DNA from: Pseudomonas sp. | GTDB lineage: Bacteria > Pseudomonadota > Gammaproteobacteria > Pseudomonadales > Pseudomonadaceae | Reading direction: 5' to 3' | DNA: 64,000 bases | Assembly (NCBI RefSeq): GCF_030690725.1 | Contig: NZ_JAUYGD010000044.1 | Coordinates: 82,767-146,766, forward strand | Shown here: piece after piece, positions 20,216-29,290 of the stretch | How the letters are laid out: each line of letters begins with the position of its first letter | Position numbering within the stretch: the first letter of the stretch is position 1 | Position numbers and translations under genes: made by a program | The notes under the pieces: generated by a model | The model's database searches: none | Told to the model about the DNA's origin: nothing | Seen by the model: only the letters and a program-made list of their open reading frames with translations

Positions 20216-20455
20216 CCCCGATAACGGGTGCACGCTAGCACAGTGTGATGACAACAAATGTTAGTAGCGCTTAATTTTTGTTGACCTCAATTTCAGCATG
20301 ACTTAATTTCGAGCGCGACAGGTTGCTGAGCGTTTTCGCTCCACCGCAGCTCTGGGCCGGCCTATTCACCCGATAGGGCGGAACGCAGCGGTGCTGATCA
20401 CAGCCCACGAGGCTGACCCTCAATGACGCCCAAAAAAAGAATAAATGAGGTACTC
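20216..20455 (+). promoter_or_regulatory. dppA3-opdP-dppA4-dppBCDF promoter region with CTTAA half-sites
   Basis: GCGCTTAATTTT (20267-20278) and GACTTAATTTC (20300-20310) repeat the motif of the mdpA/psdR gap, with a 32-base period, about three helical turns. TTGACC at 20281-20286 lies between them and reads as a -35; CTTAAT at 20302-20307 inside the second site is a fair -10 (4 of 6). A bound repressor would straddle the promoter. About 110 bases of leader follow before the ATG at 20456. Confidence 0.68.
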
Positions 20456-22054
20456 ATGCGCACTCACACGTCCATCCAGGCCATGCTCGTTGCCGGACTG
20501 TTTCTCGGCTCGACTTACGCATCCGCCAGCAACCTCGTGTACTGCTCCGAAGGCAGCCCCGGCGGCTTCGACCCAGGCCAGTACACCACCGGCACCGATT
20601 TTGATGCAGCCTCGGAAACTCTGTTCAACCGCCTCGCCCAGTTCGAGCGCGGCAGCACCCTGGCCGTACCGGCCCTGGCGACTGAATGGCAGGCCAGTGA
20701 AGACGGCCTCAGCTATATCTTCAAACTGCGTCCCGGGGTGAAATTCCACAGCACCGACTACTTCACCCCCAGCCGCACGTTCAACGCTGACGACGTGGTT
20801 TTCACCTTCCAGCGCATGCTCGACAAGGATCATCCATTCCGTAAGGCCTATCCGACCGAGTTCCCCTACTTCACCGACATGGGTCTGGACAAGAACATCG
20901 CCAAGGTGGAGAAAGTCGACGACCTCAGCGTGCGCTTCACCCTCAATAACGTGGACGCGGCCTTTATCCAGAACCTGGCGATGAACTTCGCCGCCATCCA
21001 CTCCGCCGAATACGCAGAGCAGTTGCTCAAGGCCGGCAAGGCCGCCGACATCAACCAGAAGCCGATCGGCACCGGCCCGTTTGTGTTCAACCGCTACCAG
21101 AAAGATGCGCAGATCCGCTTCAAGGGCAACAAGGACTACTGGCTGCCGGAAGATGTGCAGATCGACAACCTGATCTTCGCCATCAACACCGACGCCTCGG
21201 TGCGTGCGCAAAAGCTCAAGGCTGGCGAATGCCAGGTCACCCTCAACCCGCGCCCGGCTGACCTTGCCGCGCTGCAAAAAGACCCGAATCTGCAGGTGCC
21301 GAGCCAGCCTGGCTTCAACCTGGGTTACATCGCCTACAACGTGACCCGCGCCCCCTTCGACAAAGTCGAAGTGCGTCAGGCACTGGACATGGCCATCGAC
21401 AAACCGGCGATCATCAGCGCGGTCTACCAGGGCGCCGGGCAACTGGCGGTCAACGCCATGCCACCGACCCAGTGGTCCTATGACGAAAGCATTAACGCTA
21501 TCCCGCAAGACATCGAGCAAGCCAAGGCCCTGCTCAAGCAAGCTGGCGTTACCGAAGGCACCAAGATCACCCTGTGGGCCATGCCCGTGCAGCGTCCGTA
21601 TAACCCCAACGCCAAATTGATGGCCGAAATGCTCCAGGCCGACTGGGCCAAGGTCGGCATCAAGGCAGAAATCGTCAGCTACGAGTGGGGCGAGTACATC
21701 AAGCGCGCCCATGCCGGCGAGCATGACGCCATGCTGATTGGCTGGACCGGCGACAACGGTGACCCGGACAACTGGCTGGGCACCCTATACGGCTGCGACT
21801 CGGTCAACGGCAACAACTTCTCCAAATGGTGCGATGCCGGCTACGACAAGATCGTCAAGCAGGCCAAGGCCGTTACCGATCGCGACGCCCGCAGCGAGCT
21901 GTATCAGCAGGCGCAGCAGATCATCCAGCAACAACTGCCGATCTCCCCGATCGCGCACTCAACGGTCTACCAGCCCATGCGCAACAGCGTAGAAGGCTTC
22001 GAGATCAGCCCCTTCGGGCGCAACAGCTTCTACGGCGTCAGCAACAAACGCTGA
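20456..22054 (+). CDS. dppA3: Dipeptide ABC transporter substrate-binding protein (second)
   Basis: 532 residues from the ATG at 20456, with GAGG 6 bases before it; the open frame upstream to 20423 lacks a ribosome site. Signal peptide cleavage near YASA-SNL. The DppA-type SBP_bac_5 blocks are nearly those of the gene at 16599 (LVYCSEGSPGGFDPG, RPYNPNAKLMAEMLQ, GWTGDNGDPDNWL), so the two are recent paralogues. It is the first structural gene after psdR, equivalent to P. aeruginosa PA4500. A hairpin follows, then opdP. Confidence 0.93.
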   Translation: MRTHTSIQAMLVAGLFLGSTYASASNLVYCSEGSPGGFDPGQYTTGTDFDAASETLFNRLAQFERGSTLAVPALATEWQASEDGLSYIFKLRPGVKFHSTDYFTPSRTFNADDVVFTFQRMLDKDHPFRKAYPTEFPYFTDMGLDKNIAKVEKVDDLSVRFTLNNVDAAFIQNLAMNFAAIHSAEYAEQLLKAGKAADINQKPIGTGPFVFNRYQKDAQIRFKGNKDYWLPEDVQIDNLIFAINTDASVRAQKLKAGECQVTLNPRPADLAALQKDPNLQVPSQPGFNLGYIAYNVTRAPFDKVEVRQALDMAIDKPAIISAVYQGAGQLAVNAMPPTQWSYDESINAIPQDIEQAKALLKQAGVTEGTKITLWAMPVQRPYNPNAKLMAEMLQADWAKVGIKAEIVSYEWGEYIKRAHAGEHDAMLIGWTGDNGDPDNWLGTLYGCDSVNGNNFSKWCDAGYDKIVKQAKAVTDRDARSELYQQAQQIIQQQLPISPIAHSTVYQPMRNSVEGFEISPFGRNSFYGVSNKR

Positions 22055-22067
22055 GAACGTGCACCAA

Positions 22068-22089
22068 CGGCGGGCCAGTGCGCCCGCCG
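22068..22089 (+). terminator. Intercistronic hairpin dppA3 / opdP
   Basis: An 8-bp perfect stem CGGCGGGC / GCCCGCCG with a 6-base loop lies 13 bases after the dppA3 stop. No T tract follows, so it is more likely to protect the 3' end of the dppA3 message than to terminate. Confidence 0.5.
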
Positions 22090-22270
22090 AACACCTAATA
22101 AAAACGACTGTATTCCTCGTCCGGCCACCACCGGCTGAGTGTTTCGTAGCTGCCAAAACGTTCGCAAGAATGCGCTTTCCGAGCGTTGCCGGGGCTGTTT
22201 CGCCCCTGCGACAGGTAGTCCGTATGAGCACTCCTTGCCTAATAAAAAAGCCGTTACAGGAGCCCAACAG

Positions 22271-23641
22271 ATGACATTCGCCCTTCGCACCAGCATTCCT
22301 TTAAGCCTCGCCCTGCTTGCCCTCAGCGGTTACAGCCAGGCTGCCGAGATCAGCAACCAGGCCGACAACGCCAGCGGCTTTTTCGCAGGCCAGAGCCTAA
22401 CCCTCAGCACCCGCAACTTTGCCGCCCGTGAGCGTTTCAAGGGGCACTTCGGCCTGAACATCCCCAAGGATGGCGGCCCGCAGTTCACCCAGTCGCGCGA
22501 CACCTGGGTGCAGGGCACACAGCTCAAGTACAGCTCCGGTTACACCCAGGGCACGGTCGGTTTCGGCATCGATGTGGCGGCGTTCAATGCCATCAACCTG
22601 GAACGCGGCAAGGGCCGTATTGCCGGCGGCGGCAACCGCACCCTGGCCGACAGCAACGGTCATGGCCAGGAGCACTGGTCCAAACTCGGCATCGCCAACC
22701 TGCGCGCGCGTATTTCCCGCAGCGAACTCAAAGCCGGACGCTTTATGGTCGAGACGCCGGTGTTCAACTCCATCGGCAACCGCGCCCTGCCCTCCAGCTT
22801 CAATGGCGTCGGACTGGTCAGCGAAGAGCTGGACAACCTCAGCCTGCAGGCGGGGAGCTTTCGCCGCACCAGCCCGCGTACCGGCGCAGGCGATGAAGCC
22901 CTGACCACCGAATACGGCACTCGCCAAGCCGAAGGCGAGCGCTACAACTACCTGGGCGGCAACTACAAGGCGCTGGATAACCTAGAAGTTGCGCTGTATG
23001 GCGGGCGTTTTGAAGACATCTGGGACCAGTACTACCTGGGCATTACCCACGACCTCGGTGACCGCGAGCAACTGTCCCTGCGCACGGCCTTCAACGGCTA
23101 CCACACCCGTGACAGTGGCGCGCGTGAAGCCGGTTATATCGACAACAACACCTGGAGCCTGGCCTTCACCCTTGGGCATCAGGCTCACGACCTGACCCTG
23201 GCCTGGCAACAGGTCGATGGCGATGAATACTTTGATTACGTGCACGAAACGTCCGCTATCTACCTGGCCAACTCGCTGCTTTCCGACTACAACGGCCCGA
23301 ACGAGAAATCCGCGCAGATCCGCTATGAAACGGATTGGAGCTATTTCGGCATACCCGGGCTGAGCACCATGGCCTGGTACGCCAAAGGTTGGGATATCGA
23401 CGGCACCCACTACGACGGCGGACGCAATGGCGCCCACGCCAACTACGCCGACGTGCTCAGCCAGGACGGTGAAAAACACCGCGAGTACGGGCTGATGGCG
23501 AGCTACAAGGTGCAGAGCGGAACCATCAAGGACAGCACGTTCAAGGTCACCTATATGTCGCACAAGGCCAGCCAGAACCAGGCTGATGGCAGCGTCAACG
23601 AGCTGCGCATCGTCAGCACCCTGCCCTTTGACCTGCTTTAA
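22271..23641 (+). CDS. opdP: OprD-family dipeptide porin OpdP
   Basis: 456 residues from the ATG at 22271 (AGGAG 8 bases upstream); the 44-codon upstream extension looks non-coding. A signal peptide ends near SQA-AEI. The mature protein begins ISNQADNASGFFAGQSLTLSTRN, the OprD family start, and alternates strands typical of an 18-stranded barrel, ending in a strand with terminal FDLL. OprD porins take up basic amino acids and peptides across the outer membrane; OpdP of P. aeruginosa (PA4501) takes Gly-Glu. The place between two dipeptide binding proteins supports that role. Confidence 0.92.
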   Translation: MTFALRTSIPLSLALLALSGYSQAAEISNQADNASGFFAGQSLTLSTRNFAARERFKGHFGLNIPKDGGPQFTQSRDTWVQGTQLKYSSGYTQGTVGFGIDVAAFNAINLERGKGRIAGGGNRTLADSNGHGQEHWSKLGIANLRARISRSELKAGRFMVETPVFNSIGNRALPSSFNGVGLVSEELDNLSLQAGSFRRTSPRTGAGDEALTTEYGTRQAEGERYNYLGGNYKALDNLEVALYGGRFEDIWDQYYLGITHDLGDREQLSLRTAFNGYHTRDSGAREAGYIDNNTWSLAFTLGHQAHDLTLAWQQVDGDEYFDYVHETSAIYLANSLLSDYNGPNEKSAQIRYETDWSYFGIPGLSTMAWYAKGWDIDGTHYDGGRNGAHANYADVLSQDGEKHREYGLMASYKVQSGTIKDSTFKVTYMSHKASQNQADGSVNELRIVSTLPFDLL

Positions 23642-23658
23642 GCACCGGGAGAATCAGC

Positions 23659-25248
23659 ATGCACTTGAACCTACGCCACCTCCCTCTGCTACTCGCTTTC
23701 GGCTGCACAGCCATCCAGGCAAAACCACTGGTGGTGTGCACCGAGGCGGCGCCGGAAGGCTTCGATATCGTGCAATACACCACGGCGGTAACCGCAGATG
23801 CGGCGTCTGAAGCGCTGTTTGATCGCCTGGTGCGCTTCAAACCCGGCACCACCGAAATCGAGCCGGCCCTGGCCGAGCGCTGGGACATCAGCCCCGATGG
23901 GCTGAGCTACACCTTCCACCTGCGTAAAGGGGTGAAGTTTCACCACACCGCCTGGTTTACCCCCAGCCGCGAAATGAACGCCGATGATGTGCTCTGGAGC
24001 ATCCAGCGCCAGCATGACCCCAAGCACCCTTGGCATGCTCAGGCCAACCGCGGCTTCCCGTATTTCGAGGCCATGGAATTCGGCAAGCTGATTGCCCGCA
24101 TCGAAAAACTCGACGAGCACCGCGTGCGCTTCGTGCTCAATCAGCCGCAGGCGCCCTTCCTCGCGGATATGGCCATGGGCTTTACCTCGATCTACTCCGC
24201 CGAGTATGCCGAGCAGCTACTCAAGACCGGCAAGCAGGAGCTACTCAACAGCCAACCGGTCGGCACCGGGCCGTTCGTGCTGCAGCGCTACGCCAAGGAT
24301 GCTCAGGTGCGCTACAGCAGCCACCCGGACTACTGGGATGGCGAGCCGGCGTCGGAAAAACTGCTGTTTGCCATCACCACCGACCCCAATGTGCGCATCC
24401 AGCAGCTGCGCGCGGGGGCCTGCAATATCGCCCTGTATCCGCGCCCCTTTGATATGCCGGCGCTCAAGGCCGATAAGCAATTGAAGGTACTGGAGCTGGA
24501 TTCGCTGCTGACCGCCTATGTTGCCCTCAATGTGCGCCATAAACCGCTGGACGATGTGCGCGTGCGTCAGGCGATCAACCTGGCGTTCGACAAGCAGGCC
24601 TACCTCGGTGCGCAGTTTGGCGCCGACGGTGCAAGCCCGGCCGTCGCGCCCTACCCCTCGACGCTGCTTGGCTATGACAATCAGCTTGAGGGCTGGCCCC
24701 ACGACCCTCAGCGCGCCCGTCAATTACTCGCAGAAGCAGGCCACGCGAATGGCATCAGCCTGTCGATCTGGACGCGCCCAGGCGGCGGCCCAACCAACCC
24801 CAACCCATCACTCGGCGCACAGATGCTGCAAGCCGACCTGGCGGCAGTCGGCATTAAAACCGACATCCGCGTGATGGAATGGGGCGAGCTGATCAAGCGC
24901 GCGAAGAACGGCGAACACGACCTGGTGTTTATGGGCTGGGCCGGCGATAACGGCGACCCGGATAACTTCCTCACCCCCAACCTCTCTTGCGCCGCCGCGC
25001 AGAGCGGCGAGAACCAGGCCGGCTGGTGTGATAGCGAGTTCGACAGATTGATCACCCAGGCCCGGGAAACCATCGAACCACAGCAGCGCGCTGCGCTGTA
25101 CCGCCAGGCGCTGGGAATTTTCCATCAGCAGGCACCGTGGATTCCCCAGGCTCACCCCAAGCAATTCAGTGCGGTCAGTGGTGATGTCGAGGGTTTTACC
25201 CTCAGCCCCATGGGCTCGAACAATTACGCCAAGGTAAAGCGGCACTGA
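23659..25248 (+). CDS. dppA4: Dipeptide ABC transporter substrate-binding protein (third, divergent)
   Basis: 529 residues, 17 bases after opdP. A short signal peptide ends at about IQA-KPL. It keeps the SBP_bac_5 layout (LVVCTEAAPEGFD, WDISPDGLSYTFHLRKGVKFH, GWAGDNGDPDNFLTPNLSC) but differs widely from the other two: the sugar-like NPNAKLMAEMLQ block becomes NPNPSLGAQMLQ, and TTAVTADAASEALFDRL replaces TTGTDFDAASE. It equals P. aeruginosa PA4502 in position. It probably extends the peptide range of the one transporter. Confidence 0.92.
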   Translation: MHLNLRHLPLLLAFGCTAIQAKPLVVCTEAAPEGFDIVQYTTAVTADAASEALFDRLVRFKPGTTEIEPALAERWDISPDGLSYTFHLRKGVKFHHTAWFTPSREMNADDVLWSIQRQHDPKHPWHAQANRGFPYFEAMEFGKLIARIEKLDEHRVRFVLNQPQAPFLADMAMGFTSIYSAEYAEQLLKTGKQELLNSQPVGTGPFVLQRYAKDAQVRYSSHPDYWDGEPASEKLLFAITTDPNVRIQQLRAGACNIALYPRPFDMPALKADKQLKVLELDSLLTAYVALNVRHKPLDDVRVRQAINLAFDKQAYLGAQFGADGASPAVAPYPSTLLGYDNQLEGWPHDPQRARQLLAEAGHANGISLSIWTRPGGGPTNPNPSLGAQMLQADLAAVGIKTDIRVMEWGELIKRAKNGEHDLVFMGWAGDNGDPDNFLTPNLSCAAAQSGENQAGWCDSEFDRLITQARETIEPQQRAALYRQALGIFHQQAPWIPQAHPKQFSAVSGDVEGFTLSPMGSNNYAKVKRH

Positions 25249-25274
25249 TTCTGCAAGCCGTACTCAAAACAGGG

Positions 25275-25307
25275 GCCACTGACGCGCACCAGCTGCGCGC
25301 CAGTGGC
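25275..25307 (+). other. Strong intercistronic hairpin dppA4 / dppB
   Basis: GCCACTG-A-CGCGCA pairs with TGCGCG-C-CAGTGGC around a 5-base loop, 13 pairs with one mismatch, inside the 131-bp gap between dppA4 and dppB. No T tract follows. Such a structure can stop 3' exonucleases and keep binding-protein mRNA more abundant than permease mRNA, as known for malE-malF. Confidence 0.7.
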
Positions 25308-25379
25308 AGATCGACACAATATGCCCGCGGCCCACGTAGCCGTTGGCGCGAATACACTGATGCGGAGTAACAAACACCC

Positions 25380-26390
25380 ATGTTTGCTTTTATCGCACGC
25401 CGCTTGGGATTGCTGATCCCCACCTTCTTCGGCGTTACCTTGCTGACCTTTGCACTGATCCGCATGATCCCCGGCGACCCGGTGGAAGTGATGATGGGCG
25501 AACGCCGGGTCGACCCGGAAATGCACGCCCAGGCCATGGAGCGCCTGGGTTTGAACAAGCCGCTGTATGCCCAGTACTTCGACTATATCGGCAAGCTGGC
25601 CCAGGGCGACCTGGGTGAGTCGCTGCGTACCCGCACCAGCGTCTGGGACGAATTCACCACGCTGTTTCCCGCCACCCTGGAATTGTCCCTCGCCGCCCTG
25701 CTGTTCGCCGGCACCCTGGGGCTGATCGCCGGAGTGATTGCTGCACTGAAACGGGGCTCGCTGTTCGACCATGGGGTGATGGGCATATCGCTGGCCGGTT
25801 ATTCCATGCCGATTTTCTGGTGGGGCCTGCTGCTGATCATGTTCTTCTCGGTATGGCTGGGCTGGACGCCCGTGTCCGGGCGCATCGACCTGCTGTACGA
25901 CATCCCGCCGGTCACCGGTTTTATGCTGATCGACACTTTGCTCAGCGACGAAGAAGGCGCATTTGTCGACGCCCTGCGCCATCTGATCCTGCCGGCCATC
26001 GTGCTCGGCACCATCCCGCTGGCGGTAATCGCCCGCATGACCCGCTCGGCGATGCTCGAAGTGCTGCGCGAGGACTATGTACGCACCGCCCGCGCCAAGG
26101 GCCTGTCGCCGGCCCGCGTGGTGTTTGTGCACGGCCTGCGTAATGCACTGATTCCGGTGCTCACGGTGTTCGGCTTGCAGGTCGGCGCGCTGCTGGCCGG
26201 TGCGGTACTGACCGAAACCATCTTCTCCTGGCCGGGCATCGGCAAATGGCTGATCGAGTCGATTGGCGCGCGTGACTACCCGGTGGTGCAGAACGGCATT
26301 TTGCTGATCGCCTGCCTGGTGATCTTGGTCAACTTCGTGGTGGACATCCTCTACGGATTAGCCAACCCACGCATTCGCCATCAGCGCTAA
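25380..26390 (+). CDS. dppB: Dipeptide ABC transporter permease DppB
   Basis: 336 residues with six membrane segments. It opens with MFAFIARRLGLLIPTFFGVTLLTF and IRMIPGDPVEVMMGE, the DppB hallmark, and has the cytoplasmic EAA loop VRTARAKGLSPARVVFVHGLRNALIPV that docks on the ATPases. It pairs with DppC to form the inner-membrane channel for dipeptides. GGAG lies 12 bases before the ATG, a wide spacing. dppC follows after 10 bases. Confidence 0.96.
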   Translation: MFAFIARRLGLLIPTFFGVTLLTFALIRMIPGDPVEVMMGERRVDPEMHAQAMERLGLNKPLYAQYFDYIGKLAQGDLGESLRTRTSVWDEFTTLFPATLELSLAALLFAGTLGLIAGVIAALKRGSLFDHGVMGISLAGYSMPIFWWGLLLIMFFSVWLGWTPVSGRIDLLYDIPPVTGFMLIDTLLSDEEGAFVDALRHLILPAIVLGTIPLAVIARMTRSAMLEVLREDYVRTARAKGLSPARVVFVHGLRNALIPVLTVFGLQVGALLAGAVLTETIFSWPGIGKWLIESIGARDYPVVQNGILLIACLVILVNFVVDILYGLANPRIRHQR

Positions 26391-26400
26391 GGAGAGCTCA

Positions 26401-27303
26401 ATGACCATGCACGCCACACTCGACCAATCGCTGTTCTACCCTTCGCCGCTCAAGGAATTCTGGCAGGCCTTCGCCCACAACAAGGGCGCAGTCGCCGGGC
26501 TGGCCTTTATGATCCTGCTGGTGATCTGTGCACTGTTTGCGCCGTGGATCGCGCCGCACGACCCCAGCGAGCAATACCGCGAATTCCTGCTCACCCCACC
26601 GGCCTGGCTGGAAGGTGGCCAGTTGCAGTTCCTGCTGGGCACCGATGAAGTCGGCCGCGACCTGCTGTCGCGGCTGATTCATGGCGCGCGGCTGTCGCTG
26701 CTGATCGGCCTGGCCTCGGTGCTGATGTCGCTGATTCCCGGCATCCTTCTCGGGCTGGTCGCCGGTTTCTTTCCGCGCCTGCTCGGCCCGTCGATCATGC
26801 GTCTGATGGACATCATGCTGGCCCTGCCTTCGTTGCTGCTGGCAGTGGCCATCGTCGCCATCCTCGGCCCAGGGCTGATCAACACCATCTTCGCCATCGC
26901 CATCGTCTCGCTGCCGTCCTATGTGCGCCTGACCCGCGCCGCCGTGATGGGCGAGCTGAACCGCGACTATGTGACTGCCGCCCGCCTGGCCGGCGCCAGC
27001 CTGCCGCGGCTGATGTTTATCACCGTGCTGCCCAACTGCATGGCACCGCTGATCGTGCAGGCCACCCTGAGCTTTTCCTCGGCGATTCTCGATGCCGCCG
27101 CCCTGGGCTTTCTCGGCCTCGGCGTACAACCGCCAACGCCTGAGTGGGGCACTATGCTGGCCTCGGCGCGCGACTATATCGAGCGGGCCTGGTGGGTGGT
27201 CAGCCTGCCGGGCCTGACCATTCTGCTCAGCGTGCTGGCAATCAATCTGATGGGCGACGGGCTGCGCGATGCACTCGACCCGAAACTCAAGAATGCGCAG
27301 TGA
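26401..27303 (+). CDS. dppC: Dipeptide ABC transporter permease DppC
   Basis: 300 residues with an N-terminal segment (about 30-50) and five further membrane helices. [21 protein letters not shown] and the EAA loop [22 protein letters not shown] are typical of DppC/OppC permeases. A GGAG lies 6 bases before the ATG at 26401; ATG at 26407 is a second choice. It is cotranscribed with dppB and dppD and forms the heterodimeric permease with DppB. Confidence 0.95.
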   Translation: MTMHATLDQSLFYPSPLKEFWQAFAHNKGAVAGLAFMILLVICALFAPWIAPHDPSEQYREFLLTPPAWLEGGQLQFLLGTDEVGRDLLSRLIHGARLSLLIGLASVLMSLIPGILLGLVAGFFPRLLGPSIMRLMDIMLALPSLLLAVAIVAILGPGLINTIFAIAIVSLPSYVRLTRAAVMGELNRDYVTAARLAGASLPRLMFITVLPNCMAPLIVQATLSFSSAILDAAALGFLGLGVQPPTPEWGTMLASARDYIERAWWVVSLPGLTILLSVLAINLMGDGLRDALDPKLKNAQ

Positions 27304-27313
27304 GGAACCCCGC

Positions 27314-28288
27314 ATGAGCCTGTTGGATATCAAAAACCTCAGCGTGCGCTTCGGCGACGCCACTGCCATCCCGGTGGTCGACGGCCTCGACCTGTGCGTA
27401 GAAAAGGGCGAAGTGCTGGCGATTGTCGGCGAGTCCGGCTCCGGCAAATCGGTGACCATGATGGCGCTGATGGGCCTGATCGACGCCCCCGGCATCGTCA
27501 CGGCCGACAGCCTGCAGTTCGACGGCACCGACATGCTGCGCCTCAAGGGCCGTCAGCGTCGGCATATCATCGGCAAGGACCTGTCGATGGTCTTTCAGGA
27601 CCCGATGACCGCACTCAACCCCAGCTTTACCGTGGGTTTTCAAATCGAGGAAGTGCTGCGCCAGCACCTTGGCCTCAAGGGCCAGGCCGCCCGCCAGCGC
27701 GCCTTGCAACTGCTCGACAAGGTGGAAATCCCCGCCGCCGCCAGCCGCCTGAATGCCTACCCGCACCAGCTTTCCGGTGGCATGAGCCAACGGGTGGCGA
27801 TTGCCATGGCGATTGCCGCCGAACCGAAACTGCTGATCGCTGACGAACCGACCACGGCGCTGGATGTAACCATTCAGGCGCAGATCATGGACCTGCTGGT
27901 CAACCTGCAACGCGAACAGGACATGGGCCTGGTGCTGATCACCCACGACCTGGCCGTGGTGGCCGAAACCGCGCAGCGGGTCTGCGTAATGTATGCCGGG
28001 CAAGCGGTGGAAATCGGCAGCGTGCCGCAGCTGTTCAACGCCCCCAGCCACCCCTACACCGAGGCGCTGCTCAAGGCGATTCCCGAGCACAGCCAGGGCC
28101 AGCGCCGCCTGACCACCCTGCCCGGCATCGTTCCTGGGCGCTATGACCGCCCGGCAGGCTGCCTGCTGTCACCACGCTGCCCCTACGCCCAGACCCATTG
28201 CCGTGAACAACGGCCGACCCTGGATGCCCATGAACGTGGCGCGGCGCGCTGCTTCTACCCGCTCAATCTGACTGCGGAGGTGGCCTGA
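27314..28288 (+). CDS. dppD: Dipeptide ABC transporter ATP-binding protein DppD
   Basis: 324 residues from the ATG at 27314 (GAGG 8 bases upstream). Walker [14 protein letters not shown]-loop, signature [15 protein letters not shown], Walker [14 protein letters not shown] and H-loop ITHDLAVV are intact. The C-terminal oligopeptide-ATPase extension with cysteines ([14 protein letters not shown]) is typical of DppD/OppD and may bind an iron-sulfur cluster. Its stop overlaps the dppF start by one base (TGATG), so translation is coupled. Confidence 0.96.
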   Translation: MSLLDIKNLSVRFGDATAIPVVDGLDLCVEKGEVLAIVGESGSGKSVTMMALMGLIDAPGIVTADSLQFDGTDMLRLKGRQRRHIIGKDLSMVFQDPMTALNPSFTVGFQIEEVLRQHLGLKGQAARQRALQLLDKVEIPAAASRLNAYPHQLSGGMSQRVAIAMAIAAEPKLLIADEPTTALDVTIQAQIMDLLVNLQREQDMGLVLITHDLAVVAETAQRVCVMYAGQAVEIGSVPQLFNAPSHPYTEALLKAIPEHSQGQRRLTTLPGIVPGRYDRPAGCLLSPRCPYAQTHCREQRPTLDAHERGAARCFYPLNLTAEVA

Positions 28289-29259
28289 TGAGCGCCGTCC
28301 TGACTGCCCGAGACCTCACCCGTCACTACGAAATATCCCGCGGCCTGTTTCAGCCCAACGCTCATGTACAGGCGCTCAATGGCGTGTCCTTTGAATTACA
28401 GGCGGGCAAGACCCTGGCGGTGGTCGGCGAGTCCGGCTGCGGTAAATCCACCCTGGCCCGCGCGCTGACATTGATCGAGGAGCCCAGTTCGGGCTCGCTG
28501 CAGATCGCCGGGCAGGAGGTAACTGGCGCCAACAAGGCCCAGCGCAAGCAGCTGCGCCGTGATGTGCAGATGGTTTTTCAAAACCCCTACGCCTCGCTCA
28601 ATCCGCGGCAGAAGGTCGGCGACCAATTGGGTGAACCGCTGCTGATCAACACCGGGCTGTCACGCCTGGAACGGCGCGAGCGGGTGCAGGCGATGATGCA
28701 GCAGGTCGGCCTGCGCCCCGAGCAATACCAGCGCTACCCGCATATGTTCTCCGGTGGCCAGCGCCAGCGCATCGCCCTGGCGCGGGCGATGATGCTGCAA
28801 CCCAAAGTACTGGTAGCGGACGAACCGACTTCGGCGCTGGACGTATCGATCCAGGCCCAGGTGCTCAACCTGTTTATGGACCTGCAGGAGCAGTTCAACA
28901 CCGGCTATGTGTTTATCTCGCACAACCTCTCGGTGGTGCGCCATGTCGCCGATGATGTACTGGTGATGTACCTCGGCCGCCCGGTGGAAATGGGCCCCAG
29001 CGAGCTGATCTACAACCGTCCGCTGCATCCTTACACCCAGGCGCTGCTGTCGGCGACGCCGACCATTCATCCTGATCCGAGCAAACCGAAGATCAAGATC
29101 AGTGGTGAGCTGCCCAACCCACTGTCGCCCCCCAGCGGCTGCGCCTTCCATCAACGCTGCCCGCACGCCAGTGAACGCTGCCAGGTTGAACAGCCGGCGC
29201 TGCGCCTGCTCGATGCGCGGCAAGTGGCTTGCCACCATGCCGAGCAGATCAATAGCTAA
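28288..29259 (+). CDS. dppF: Dipeptide ABC transporter ATP-binding protein DppF
   Basis: 323 residues. Walker A GESGCGKSTLAR, signature FSGGQRQRIALARAM, Walker B VLVADEPTSALDV and H-loop ISHNLSVV are present, followed by the C-terminal CAFHQRCPHASERC extension. It forms the nucleotide-binding pair with DppD that drives dipeptide uptake. It is the last gene of the locus, ended by a perfect 11-bp hairpin. Confidence 0.96.
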   Translation: MSAVLTARDLTRHYEISRGLFQPNAHVQALNGVSFELQAGKTLAVVGESGCGKSTLARALTLIEEPSSGSLQIAGQEVTGANKAQRKQLRRDVQMVFQNPYASLNPRQKVGDQLGEPLLINTGLSRLERRERVQAMMQQVGLRPEQYQRYPHMFSGGQRQRIALARAMMLQPKVLVADEPTSALDVSIQAQVLNLFMDLQEQFNTGYVFISHNLSVVRHVADDVLVMYLGRPVEMGPSELIYNRPLHPYTQALLSATPTIHPDPSKPKIKISGELPNPLSPPSGCAFHQRCPHASERCQVEQPALRLLDARQVACHHAEQINS

Positions 29260-29264
29260 ATGAT

Positions 29265-29290
29265 GTGAGCCCCGGCCAGCCGGGGCTCAC
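29265..29290. terminator. Hairpin after dppF
   Basis: A perfect 11-bp stem GTGAGCCCCGG / CCGGGGCTCAC with a 4-base loop begins 5 bases after the dppF stop and touches the stop of the convergent gene. There is no T tract, so it may work as a 3' stabiliser shared by both transcripts. Confidence 0.6.

Noticed and set aside
25224..26132. A 302-residue open frame on the minus strand
   Set aside because: It crosses the hairpin gap and lies antisense to dppB; Gln/His-rich shadow composition.
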